From Purpureocillium takamizusanense (lineage: Eukaryota; Ascomycota; Sordariomycetes; Hypocreales; Ophiocordycipitaceae): a stretch of 64,000 nt of DNA. The notes below the pieces were generated by a model. It searched no databases, had not been told where the DNA came from, and worked only from the letters and a program-made list of their open reading frames with translations. Location: assembly GCF_022605165.1 (NCBI RefSeq), contig NC_063069.1:3720001-3784000 (forward strand). Reading direction: 5' to 3'. How positions within the stretch are numbered: the first letter of the stretch is position 1; each line of letters starts with the position of its first letter. Both the position numbers and the translations under genes were made by a program. Of the stretch, positions 32,447 through 42,382 are shown one piece after another.

Positions 32447-32884
32447 ATGGAGATGCACGTCCTCAACGTGCTCTTGGCCGCCTGCCTCCTTGGCTGCTCG
32501 GCGTTGGCCGATCCATCACCATCGGATTCGGCCGCTCAGCCCGCAATCACCCACCGGGGCAAGAGCCCCGAGTACTCGAGCGGAGATTCCGAGGTTTACT
32601 CAACGGTGTGGTCCGACAGCGGGAGCGAGTGCGAGGACGAAGACTTCTTCATCATTCTCTGCGGGAGCCCATTGACGAAGCACTTGAAGGCTCCGATCTA
32701 CTGCCGGGACTCGAAACACGCCCACTGCAAAGAGCTGCGTTACGTTTTGCACAGCAAGCTCGCGCAACAGCATGAGGCTGATTGCAGGCGATTGTGTGGT
32801 TGCGTCTCGAGCACGTAAGCATCCTATGCATCATCGTCCGACGTGTTGTTGTTTGGTTCGCGCAGGTGCACACACATTGGCTAA
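32447..32884 (+). CDS. Small secreted cysteine-rich protein, seven or eight mature cysteines
   Basis: Starts at ATG 32447 (MEMHVLNVLLAACLLGCSALA, a signal peptide). Unspliced, the frame ends at 32818 (123 aa) with seven cysteines after the signal. The last codon overlaps a near-consensus donor (gtaagc at 32815). Splicing to the AG at 32864-32865 removes 51 bp and ends the protein with CTHIG at 32884 (128 aa), giving an eighth, even cysteine. I prefer the spliced form. The mature region is acidic after the signal, then Cys-rich with a terminal CRRLCGC cluster. The upstream open frame (to 32345) is probably leader. No family recognised. It is head to head with the 92-aa secreted protein gene. 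Confidence 0.72.
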
Positions 32885-32979
32885 CTCTAGAACCTAGACG
32901 AGACACTGCTATCGAATACTTCAGGGCTGGGCGGTTGAGCGGTCGACCGAAAACGCCGCAACGCTAAATTCCTCGCCGC

Positions 32980-33260
32980 TTCTACTATAGATAGAACGGC
33001 TATAGAGGATAGGAAAGCGGAAGCGATACCTGTCTTTAAGGTGCTCAATTAAGGGCTTTGCTATTAGTAAAAGAAAAAAAATCTATAGGCAAAGGTATTC
33101 TAATTTTTGTTCAATCCGCACCCTAGACCGCACTAGCTATTTTTATTATATAAATATAAGATAAGACTAGCGCGCTGTAATATACGCCAATATCTTAGTT
33201 CAGCCTCAATTAAATCCCTTTTTACTTCATATACAACTAGTCCTATAGATATTTTATTTG
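32980..33260. other. AT-rich island
   Basis: About 280 bp rich in TA, AAA and TTT in otherwise GC-rich surroundings, with no gene. It resembles the RIP-altered DNA near the left end of the window. No terminal repeats were seen, so origin is unknown. Confidence 0.5.
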
Positions 33261-33382
33261 GTTTGTGGTCCGAGGCTCAAATGTACTACACCAGCCAGCT
33301 ATGTGCTGTTTCAACATGTTACTTATCCTATGTCCGTCGCCCGTAATAAAAACGCCGGTCTATTTCGCTGCCTGTGTACCCA

Positions 33383-34188
33383 TCACTTCCTTTTCATATG
33401 CCACGCGCACCACACCCAGCCCTCTCTTGCGCTCAGCGCCGCAGGGAGACTCATCATGATGGCGAGCACTGCGAGCATGATGTACTCGTTTCGCCGATGC
33501 GCAATCTACCACGGTGAGCCCGGGCTGACGGCTTGCCAGGATGACAGATGAAAATGAAGGAGAAGAAGAAGAAGGAGAAGGGAGGGTTCCGGTATTTGAA
33601 CAGGCGTGACGCTCACTCACCTTGGACAGTCGGACCGCCTCCACGACGCAGAGCGCGACCGCGGCCACCGACATGGGGAACAGAACCACGGCAAGCGGCC
33701 CCAGCCACGCAAAGAAGAGCAGCGTGCAGGTGACGATGCAGTACGCCTCGATGTCCTGCGCGCGGTCAATGTACCCCAGGCTGCGGGAGTCCAGGTCCCC
33801 CGGCGCGGCCAGGACGCGGACCGTCACGGCATACCCGATGAGCGCGAGACAGTAGAACACCTGCCGACGACGATTCGAATGAGTAGATATTTCGGACCGT
33901 CTGGTGATTTGTCTCATGTGGGCGAGAATGCGATGGGGGCGGGAGGGAGGGGGCTTCAATGCGGTGGCGAGCAAGTCGGCTTACAAAGGTGGCAAAGAGG
34001 CACGGCTTGCGGTCGAAGCCCTTGTTCGCCAGCGAGTCTGGCGCGAAGACTCGCTCGCGGCGCGCCCGCCGTGCCGCCACGGGTGGTGGTGGTGGTGATG
34101 TTGGTGGACGTTGATGCGGCGAGCGGAAGCCGAGGACTCGAAAGGCGCCGGGCTGCTCTTTGGCGGCATCGCTGTGTGGCGTCATCAT
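33383..34188 (-). CDS. Small membrane protein with about four transmembrane helices
   Basis: Exons 34188-33985, 33860-33621 and 33505-33383, all phase 0 with good borders (TTT|gtaagc, AAG|gtgagt); 188 aa. The cytoplasmic-looking N-terminus is rich in Pro, Arg and Ser (about 1-60). Helices: VFYCLALIGYAVTVRVLA (from 69), then two in the Cys/Leu/Val-rich run IVTCTLLFFAWLGPLAVVLF and SVAAVALCVVEAVRL, and a last one across IMLAVLAIMMSLPAAL, ending WHMKRK. The start is uncertain: MM at 34188 is the best local choice, but ATG at 34302 is in frame too. I recognise no family; the small four-helix layout resembles uncharacterised fungal membrane proteins. It lies between two secreted cysteine-rich genes. 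Confidence 0.7.
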
Positions 34189-36218
34189 GTATGTGTGCGT
34201 CGCTGTGTCGATGGATGCTTGTTGGCGACGGTCAGGTCGGTCAGCATCCAGGCGTGTTGTCGTCGTGCGACTAGACGCGCTGCCGTGGACTAGAGTTGTC
34301 ATACTTATTAGGGGCGGCGGCCCTCGAGGCACTCGGGGTTCCAACCGTTCAACATCTTCGATCGTTGCCAAGACCCTGTCTGCCTGGGAACGACGGGACG
34401 AGGCCAACCATCGCTGGGTGTGCCCATCGATCTAGGGCGAAACCTGCGCCGATCTGCAGGGGTTGCCATCGTTGCCGCCTTTGCACAGGCAGCGCTACGC
34501 ACACTCAGCCACAGCCACATCGCGACCCGGACATACACGCCGGGCGACAGTATAACTACTAATCGAGCGCACTTGCAGGGATGGCACCTCAATCTCCAAC
34601 GGGTAGCTCTCAGCGGTAGACGAGGCAGGGAAAGCGGTTCAAGGCTTGACAAGGTGATCATGTGCAGCCAGTTCTCCATGCCAAGGAACTGGAGTGAGAA
34701 TACAACTTGATGGCAGTCGTGCCTTTCCTAATTGATGAGGTCTGGCCTATTCCGTTCAATTCTTGTAAACCCAAGACGCTCAGTGCAACCACCCAACAAC
34801 ACCCATCAACATCAACCCCGGCCGAGCAACCGCCCAAATCGCTCACACCGCATGTGTTCTATCTGATCCGCGTGCTAGCACTCAAGCCCAGTTACTAGCG
34901 TTCAACTTTTGCTCATATTCGCCAAACAATCTACGCCGAGGCGCTCTGTCACGTCTTGTCACCGAAGCAAGAGGCGGGCCAGGTTCACTCGTCCCTCCTA
35001 CGTGTAAGCGGTTGTCGCTCGTCCTTCGCATTAAAGCACGTCCACACAACAGCCGCCTGGCAGCAGACAGATAGACAGACAGACAGACCGAACCAGCAAG
35101 TTGCTGGTCGCATCGCTCGACAGCACCGCGCGCAAACCACCAACGCTACGGCTGGAGGCGCTCGCAACTCCAGTCGCTCACCGTCAAGTATTTCCCTACT
35201 GTATCGTCTGGCGCATGCGCCGCCACGATAGAAGTTTGACAGACTCGCGCCTGCCTGTTCACATGCATGCGAATTATCATTGCCGTCTCTCCTAGCCGCC
35301 AGCCGTCTGTCCCCACCTCGCTCCTATCCAGTCCCCATCGCAACATCAAGAAAACCTCAACGTTGACCACCATGTGGGTAGTCAAGGAAAGTAAACCCCC
35401 CTCACGCGATCTCCCGGCCTAATTGAGAGAAGAGCAAACCTTATCGACCGCCCGTCCGTCCTGCCTCCTATTCACTTTGATCACGACCCTCTCGATGCCT
35501 CCCCTATTGCCCCTCCCCCCATCATACCATGAAAAAACAGACGTAGATACACATGACCACTCCCGTCATAAAGCGGAATCAAACCCCTCACACGACCTCT
35601 CTCCTAATCCAGAACAATAACAGCAAACCTTATCGCCCGCCTCCTCCTCCTGCTGCTACTGCTACTGCTCCCCTCAACTCAAACATCCACGTATCCAACC
35701 CGAGTGCACCCGTCCCCGTCCCCCATCGGCCTCGCCGCCTCCGCCGCCAACATGAACTCTTTTGTTTTAACTCCTCGGATCAGCATCTCTTCATGTGAGC
35801 ATCGCACGTATCATAGCCATAGAACCCCATCCCCAAACGGGAAGAGAACTCGCCGCGTGTGTGGATAAGATAACGATTTACTTTGCGCCCGCATGACTCC
35901 GCAGCTGTCGATGACCGCAACAAGGTAATTCATCACGCGACATGTTGCCTTGTGCTTCCGGGCTCGCTTCAACTGCCCCATGTATATAAACCACACCCTC
36001 TGCGCGCGCGTGCGTGTATGCGTGTGTCCAGTCTTGCTGCCCCGTGAGACGGACGTACTAGTGAAGACGTTTTGGCATCGAAGTCTGCTGTCAAGCCTCA
36101 ATTCTCCTTTCTGGGGACAGGAACAACAAAAGGAAGAGCAAACATCACATTCTACAACAACACATCTAGTACAACACGTCGCAAACACCGTGTTCTCAAC
36201 AAAAAGCCATCAGTCAAT
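34189..36218. other. Intergenic region
   Basis: 2 kb between two outward-facing genes. No credible gene is seen. The 3' half is C/T-rich and carries a strong TATATAAA at 35983. Confidence 0.5.
35983..35990 (+). promoter_or_regulatory. TATA box of the 152-aa secreted protein gene
   Basis: TATATAAA, 229 bp upstream of the ATG at 36219. Good match to consensus in GC-rich surroundings. Confidence 0.5.
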
Positions 36219-36941
36219 ATGCTCTCCAAAACAGCCCACGTCTGCCTCGGCCTCCCGCTCCTCTCCCTCCTTTTCCTTCTCCTCTCTCCCTTGGCCGTAA
36301 GACTTCCCTGACTTTCTCGTCCTCTATTGACGACCCCTTTTCGCCTCCTCCTCCATCTCCTTCTGCTCCTCATCCTTCTCCTCTCGTCCTCAATCCTCTC
36401 CTCTCCTCCCCTATCCCACCCTATCCCCATATCACTACATCACCTAGCCCTTTACCCTGAAAAATGCACATCAAACCCATCCCATCTTATCTCAGCAACA
36501 CCCAAAGAAAAACATCAACTTACACTAACATCCCTCTCTCCCTCTTTTTTTTTCTCGCAGTCCACCTCCCCTCTCTCCAACGCCCTAGCTCGAGCTCCAG
36601 CTCCAGCTCTAGCAAAGCACCACGGCGCCAACGACGACGCCGACGGCGGTGGCCGCGACAACGACCCGCGCACCAACGCCACCTACTACTGCCGCCTCGC
36701 GCAGCAAATGTGCCGCCACTCCGGCGAGTGCATGGACAGCAAGTGCGGGAGGTGCAAGGTTTACTCTGACATGGAGTCGTTCGGGCAGTGCATCCACGAG
36801 CCCGCCTCCGCTCCGGATCTTCCGATGTCGCTGGCGCCCTGGCTAGATGAGGAGGGGGAGAAGGGGAAGGGGAAGGAGAAGGAGGCGGGAGGGGAGAGGG
36901 AGGACCGTGACGGTCGGGGTGGTGACGACGGTCGCACTTGA
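36219..36941 (+). CDS. Secreted cysteine-rich protein with charged C-terminal tail
   Basis: Exon 1 is 36219-36296 and holds the signal peptide (LPLLSLLFLLLSPLA); exon 2 is 36561-36941; 152 aa. The 264-bp intron is C/T-rich and ends tttctcgcag. The mature protein has an Ala/Pro/His-rich lead, then YYCRLAQQMCRHSGECMDSK and two further Cys (KCGRC) and a last one in FGQC: six cysteines within about 38 residues, a compact disulfide-stabilised fold. After it comes a strongly charged tail of Glu, Lys, Gly and Arg (about 120-152), unusual for a small secreted protein. No family recognised. Confidence 0.78.
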
Positions 36942-37716
36942 TGGGGCCAAGGATGCGGAATTGGTCGCAGTGGTATGGTTGGGAGGTCTGAGCAGGTTGG
37001 GGGGGGGGGGGGGGAGGCCAAAGGCCCATGGTCAGGCTCCGGTTGCTACTCCTGCTGCTGCTGGTGACCGTTAAGGTGATGGTAATGGTTAATGGCAATG
37101 ATGCCAACGACGACAACGTTGACAACGGCAACAACGAATGGCATGAATTCAGATCAACTTTCGATAAAATATAATAAGGCATCACGAGCAGGTCACCCCC
37201 ACGGCAGCAAAGGCAGCGTACGCTTAAGATAGCGTATACTTGTATACAGAATTACTGTGATAATTGTACTCTCAGGCGGGCCATCCATAAGGGCCGCTCG
37301 CTTCTCCTTTTATCCTCGCTCGCTGACGAGCGCACCAACGCACACATCCAAAAGTAACAGAAGCACAGAAACTCCATGTATGCATTTGACACCCTCCCTC
37401 CATCCGTCATCAATGCTCTCACCACACGATGCCCTCTCATCGGCCTCGAAAGGCCAAAACCTTGTTGCAACCCGATAATGCTTCAGCTCAATATGTTCCT
37501 AAGGGGTATATCCTTTTCTCTCTTTGTCGTCATCGTCATCGTCGTCGCCGCCGTCTCCAAAAAACAGAAAAGAACACACAGAAGAACAATCCTAGACTGA
37601 AGAAGCAAAAGAAGAAGAGAGTTGCGCTATGCATTTGTCGTGTCGTCATCCATCGTTTCCACCCCTTACTTGTACGCTGTTGTCGTCCCCTTTTTTTTTT
37701 CAAATCCACGCCCATC
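36942..37716. other. Convergent intergenic region
   Basis: 775 bp between two gene ends; no gene. It contains a 16-base G run at 36999-37014 and an A/T-rich stretch near 37160. Confidence 0.5.
36999..37014 (+). repeat. Poly-G tract
   Basis: Sixteen consecutive G residues; likely a hot spot for sequencing and replication slippage. Confidence 0.9.
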
Positions 37717-39423
37717 TCAGTCGCTCCTTGGCTCCACGCTGGCCCGCTGCGCAAACAGCTCCTCCAGGTCCTCATACTCAATAGGCGGCTCCAGGGGCGG
37801 CGGCGGTGACGCCGGTGGAGTGTAGCCCGGGGGGCTGGGGGGCACGTCCTGGTAGACGGGGGGCGCCTCGTTATCCCAGCTGACGCCCATGCCGGGAAAG
37901 TCGGTCATGGTGACGGCAAAGTGCATACGCAGGATGCGACCGGTGCCCGTCTGGGCGGCCAGGTGCGGCTTGCCCTCGGGGGCGTACTCCTTGGAGACGA
38001 TGAGCTCAATCTGGAGCGAGTGCGTCACCTCGGTGCCGTCGGCCGCGTTACGCAGGTCGCAGGCGTACTTGAGCTCGCGCGGCGGGGCGCCGCTGCCACG
38101 GTGGTGGGTGTGGTGGTTCTTGTCGGCGTACTGGTTGACGCAGTAGTCAAACTCCATGTCGACGGTGCCATCGTTGCCAGAGTAGTCCGACTTCCAACCC
38201 TCGTGCAGCTGCTTCTCGCCAATGACGCGAGTCTCTGTGCGGACGGTACCACGGGTGGTCGTCGTCGTGGATTCGGAATCCTCGTCGTCGGCCGACGGGT
38301 GAGAGGCATCAGGATTAGGCAGAGTGACGACGGGAGCCGAGGGCGCGTGGCGGTCGCAGGCCGGGGCGACGGTCTTGATGGTCTCCTCGAGGCGCCACGT
38401 CACCTTCTTGAGCTTCCACAGGTCGACCGTCTTGACGCGGTCATTGTGAGTGACCAGGCCGTCGAGCTTGAGGGTCAGCTTGTTGCTGGCGGTGGGGTGG
38501 ATGACGGTGTTGTAGTGGGCGCCGGCCTTGATGTTGGTGGGCGGGAAGACGCGGACCGAGTGATGGGGATAGAGGGGCTCGGCGAGGGAGCGCTTGACGG
38601 GGATGGTGCGCTCGAAGCACAAGGTGCGAGGCGTGCCCTTGGTGTTTGAGTTGGAAGAGGAGGAGGAGAGGACGGCCTCGGCGCGAAATTCGTACGAAAT
38701 GGACAGGACGGGCGTGTCGATGGATGCGGGCAGGTGGCCGGCCAGCAGGGTGGAAAAGGGAAATGGGTGGCGGCCGGGGGCGAGGGTCGCGGGCTGAGCC
38801 AGCAGGTTGTCCCAGGTCTCGAGGCGCGTCTCGCGATGCTGGCAGTCGTGGCAGTGGCCTTGATACGGGCGCTTGTGGACGGTGTGGATGGCGAGGGTGG
38901 CGGAGAGGGACTCGACGTCGACGCCCTCGTCGCGGGCCACGTCGAGGAACAGCTGGCCGGAGAAGATGGCGCCGGAGCTTTCGTCGGCGGAGCCGTAGTA
39001 GATGACGGGCGGGCTCTCGATGCTCCAGTCGAGCGTCACGGGGGGCTGCTGTTGGTGGTGATGGTGACGGGTGGCGGGGGGCGTGTGGGAGCGGCTGCCG
39101 CGCTCCTTGCTGGAGGAGCGGCCGAACGGCAGGGGCAGCGAGAGGCGGTGGTGCTGCTTGCGGAGGGCGTCGGCGAGGTGCTCGGGCATCTTGACGGCAT
39201 GGTGGTTGTGGTTGTGCTGGTGGTCGTCCGAGTCGGAGTCGTAGGGGCTGCCGGAGACGGAGTTGTTGCGCGACGAAGCGCCGCTGGTGGTGTTGCTGGC
39301 GGTCCCGCTGCCGGAGCCGCTGCCAGTGGTGGTGGTGTTGTTCGTGGCGGTGGTGGACTTGCGCTTGATATGGGGGATGCCGCCCGAGGAGGTGCGCAGG
39401 AAGTTGGTGACGCGGTGGGGCAT
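37717..39423 (-). CDS. Arrestin-related trafficking adaptor (Ldb19/Art1 type)
   Basis: 568 aa, single exon. A Ser/Asn/Thr/His-rich N-terminus (1-120) precedes an arrestin-type N-domain that opens SIESPPVIYYGSADESSGAI, typical of the LDB19 family (PF13002). The motif FPPTNIKAG and the ISYEFRAEA strand fit the arrestin sandwich. Two PPxY motifs, PPVY at 521-524 and PPGY at 531-534, are expected binding sites for the WW domains of the Rsp5/NEDD4 ubiquitin ligase. Ldb19/Art1 proteins are known to recruit that ligase to plasma-membrane nutrient transporters and trigger their endocytosis. The poly-His and Thr/Asn runs (for example near 115-121) look low-complexity and variable. CreD- and PalF-type arrestins were considered; the Ldb19 start fits better. 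Confidence 0.88.
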   Translation of the reverse strand: MPHRVTNFLRTSSGGIPHIKRKSTTATNNTTTTGSGSGSGTASNTTSGASSRNNSVSGSPYDSDSDDHQHNHNHHAVKMPEHLADALRKQHHRLSLPLPFGRSSSKERGSRSHTPPATRHHHHQQQPPVTLDWSIESPPVIYYGSADESSGAIFSGQLFLDVARDEGVDVESLSATLAIHTVHKRPYQGHCHDCQHRETRLETWDNLLAQPATLAPGRHPFPFSTLLAGHLPASIDTPVLSISYEFRAEAVLSSSSSNSNTKGTPRTLCFERTIPVKRSLAEPLYPHHSVRVFPPTNIKAGAHYNTVIHPTASNKLTLKLDGLVTHNDRVKTVDLWKLKKVTWRLEETIKTVAPACDRHAPSAPVVTLPNPDASHPSADDEDSESTTTTTRGTVRTETRVIGEKQLHEGWKSDYSGNDGTVDMEFDYCVNQYADKNHHTHHRGSGAPPRELKYACDLRNAADGTEVTHSLQIELIVSKEYAPEGKPHLAAQTGTGRILRMHFAVTMTDFPGMGVSWDNEAPPVYQDVPPSPPGYTPPASPPPPLEPPIEYEDLEELFAQRASVEPRSD

Positions 39424-41661
39424 GGTGTGTTGCCGGGCGTGGATCGCCTGTTTTGGGCTGGTGTTGAAGGTGGTGGGTGGTATTGTGAGTGGTGTAAGTG
39501 GCGGCGCGGCCGATCGGGAGGGGCGGGTCCGAGGATCGGGGCAGGCCCTTTTTTCCCTTGTTCACCGTGCGTCCCGTGTCGGCGATGACGGGCGGGAGCC
39601 GCGCAGGGAGTCGTCAAGGTGGAGGAGGAGGGGGAGCGACGAGGTGCTCGTGCTGTCGGTGGTGGTGGTGGTGAAGGAGGAAGAGATGGTGGTGACGATG
39701 GCGGAGGTGGAGGTCGAGGTGGTGAGAGAGGTGAGGAACTCGCCAGTCGGGAAGGAGCAGTCGAGACGACAACGGCGACAACAGCAACAGCTTGTCATGC
39801 GCTTCTGCATCAGGGCCAGAGGGCGGGCAGCTCGTTGATTCGATCCGATTCGATTCGAGTGCGGGCGCACGAGACCAGATTCTGCCTGCCTCCCCCGTCA
39901 ATCCGTTTCCTCTGCTGGGTGCTTCTCCGCGAGGCGTCCAAAGAGCGAGCCGGAGATGTGCTTGGCGGGCGGGCGGACGGGCTGTCTCCTCGTCACCTCC
40001 TCACAGGGTTGTGTGGTGGTGGTGGTTTTTTTTTTTGGGCCCTTGCTTTGCCCAGTTGGGCGATGGAAGCCAATGGCCGGCTGCAGGGTTGTCGATGCGA
40101 AAGCACCAAACAGGACGGCCGATGTGACGGCGGAAAAGCGTAACGTATGTACTGCTCGGCTCGCGGGTGCCGACTGGAGGATTGGAGTTGGCGATGGATG
40201 GGGATCGATGCTGGGCGGTTGCACACAGCTTGATCTGATTTCCCTTGCCTCGCTCGCTCTTTGCGATTCACCCCGTCTACTGTATTATATCCCCCCCAGT
40301 GAGAGACGATGAGAATGAAATCGCAGGCGTCTTCTCTTTCGCTCTTCGTTTCGCGCGTGTGGCTGCTGCGCCCTCAGCTGCTGGTCGATTGTCGGTCGAG
40401 ACGGCCAAGCCCAATGTGGCGTGTAAGTCGTTGTAGTGCGGCGTCTTGCGCGCTGCGTAATAGTGCGGTAAAGTTTTTTTTCCCTTTGGCTTTGCCTCCC
40501 ACTGTGCTTGGCTGGCTGGGCTGGGCTGGGCGGGCGCTTGCGTGTGGTCAGCGGTTCGTGCTTGCTTAGTAGGTAGGCGGTGGCAGGGCGTTTGTCGTAC
40601 TAATAGATGGCTTGCTGGCTGGCTGAGCTGAGCTGAGCTGAGAGTGACAGAGAACCACAAATCCAAGAAAGGGCAAGTAAAAATAACAATGGGCGTGGAT
40701 TCCCAAGCGTATTACTGTACTGTACTGTGCCGCATCAATGGAATCTGACAAGAATGGTGGGAGAAAAGAGGGCATCGTCGACTTATATGGCTGGGGACCC
40801 CGTGCCGTGCCGGTGTGTCATGCTCATCATGCTCTGGGGCGGATGCGGGCATGCAAAGTGGACTCGGACGGAGGCGAGGTACCGCTCTCGTATCCGCCAG
40901 AAAGCTTTTTTTTTCGGGCTCTCTCCTCCCCAGGCCCTGCCTGCCTGCTGCCTCCTAGTGCCCACGTACCCGCACAGGTACCGCGACAGGTAACCTTACA
41001 GGTACCCTGCGTGTCCCCGCGCGCGCGCACCAACACGCCCGTGCTGCTCGACAACGACGGCGGGCGGTGGGTGGGGGCCCCTCGCCAGCGCCAGCGCCCT
41101 GTAGCGGGCAGCCACAGCGGCAACCCGTGGAGCAAACAGCACCGGCCCTGGAGCACCGCGCTGGAGACGGGAGCGCTGGAGGCGAGTCCGGCTGGGACGG
41201 ACGGGGGGCCCAGCTGCCGCCCAACTCGTTCGCTAAGCTCAGCGCAACTCGACGCCCGACGCACTTCCCGGCAATTACCTCTAAGGTGGCTGTACAACCC
41301 GACTGCCGCAGGTACCGATTCACGGTGACGCCCTACGCGCGCAGCAGCCACACAGCTTAAACCCTCTTGACGGGCTGTGTTGTCAGAGTTGGACACCTTG
41401 GCTGGCCGGCCTCCCACAGGGCGTGCACGACCCGTGACCATGAGGTAGTTCCATCGACCCATCTACCTAGGCACTGTAGGTAGTATCCGTCATTCCTAGC
41501 ACAGCGCTCCTCCTCCACCCACCTGGATGCGTGCTTCTCGCTTTGGCTACCGTTCGGGTACGTTGGGTAAGGTGGCGGGTGGATGTGGGTACCGCACAGG
41601 CAGATGAGGTACCCAAGGTACCTGCTGAAAGTCACCACTAGACGAGTCCCGATCCCCGATC

Positions 41662-41680
41662 CGTCGTCGTCGTCGTCGTC
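41662..41680 (+). repeat. GTC trinucleotide repeat
   Basis: Six consecutive GTC units in non-coding DNA. Confidence 0.85.
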
Positions 41681-42277
41681 GAATGTTGCTGCTGCAGTTG
41701 CGTGCTGCCGGACACGGGAATGACTCGGCTTTTCTCCTCCCCCTTCTTTTTTTTTTTAACTGGGTCGCTGGTCTCGCGGCATTCAACGTACGAGGCATCG
41801 CGTTGGGTACTAACAGTACTTTACCAATTTACCTACAATGTTCTCCCTTACGGCGTATAATAGCCCAAATTGTGACACCAACACATTGAGCAGAGACAAG
41901 GGGCAAAAAGCGAGCAACGGCCAGCCACGTTGCGCCCCGGATCCCGTATTACACCCGCGTGTGTGAGTGTTGTGTTGCCCGTGTCGCTCGTTGGGCCACA
42001 CGAGATGTGATGAGAGATGGCCATGGGCATCGTCGCATGGCATCGCACGCACGCATGGCGGGCCACGAGCGTACGAGCATGGCCAGGCCAGGTACGTCGT
42101 TCCATGCGCCGGGGGCCACCCCATGGTGCGACGCTACTTTGACGGTACATGGTCCGGTACCTCCATGCAGATGCCGCCCTTTGTGTGTCGTCGTTGTCAT
42201 CATTGTTGGTGCCGTCGTGGCCGTCGCCGTCGTGACGGTTACTATGGATCCCATGGCCTGATGACGACCGGCCGGGC

Positions 42278-42303
42278 TGGGCTGGCTGGCTGGCTGGCTG
42301 GCT
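42278..42303 (+). repeat. TGGC tetranucleotide repeat
   Basis: About six TGGC units, the first interrupted by one extra base. Confidence 0.8.
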
Positions 42304-42360
42304 TGCATCTCCCAAGAGGGGGCTCTGCTGATGAATTCACGGGGCTTGCCGCCGCCGCTT

Positions 42361-42382
42361 GCTGCTGCTGCTGCTGCTGCTG
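42361..42382 (+). repeat. CTG trinucleotide repeat
   Basis: Seven consecutive GCT/CTG units; no gene frame is convincing across it. Confidence 0.85.

Noticed and set aside
38441..39565. 374-aa minus-strand ORF in an alternate frame of the arrestin
   Set aside because: Arg/Pro/His-rich, no family, wholly overlaps the arrestin N-domain.
38734..39588. 284-aa plus-strand ORF
   Set aside because: Antisense to the arrestin gene with Gly/Val/Ala low complexity; explained by codon bias of the real gene.
40738..41328. 196-aa plus-strand ORF
   Set aside because: No features, low-complexity composition, no linked exon; lies in repeat-rich intergenic DNA.
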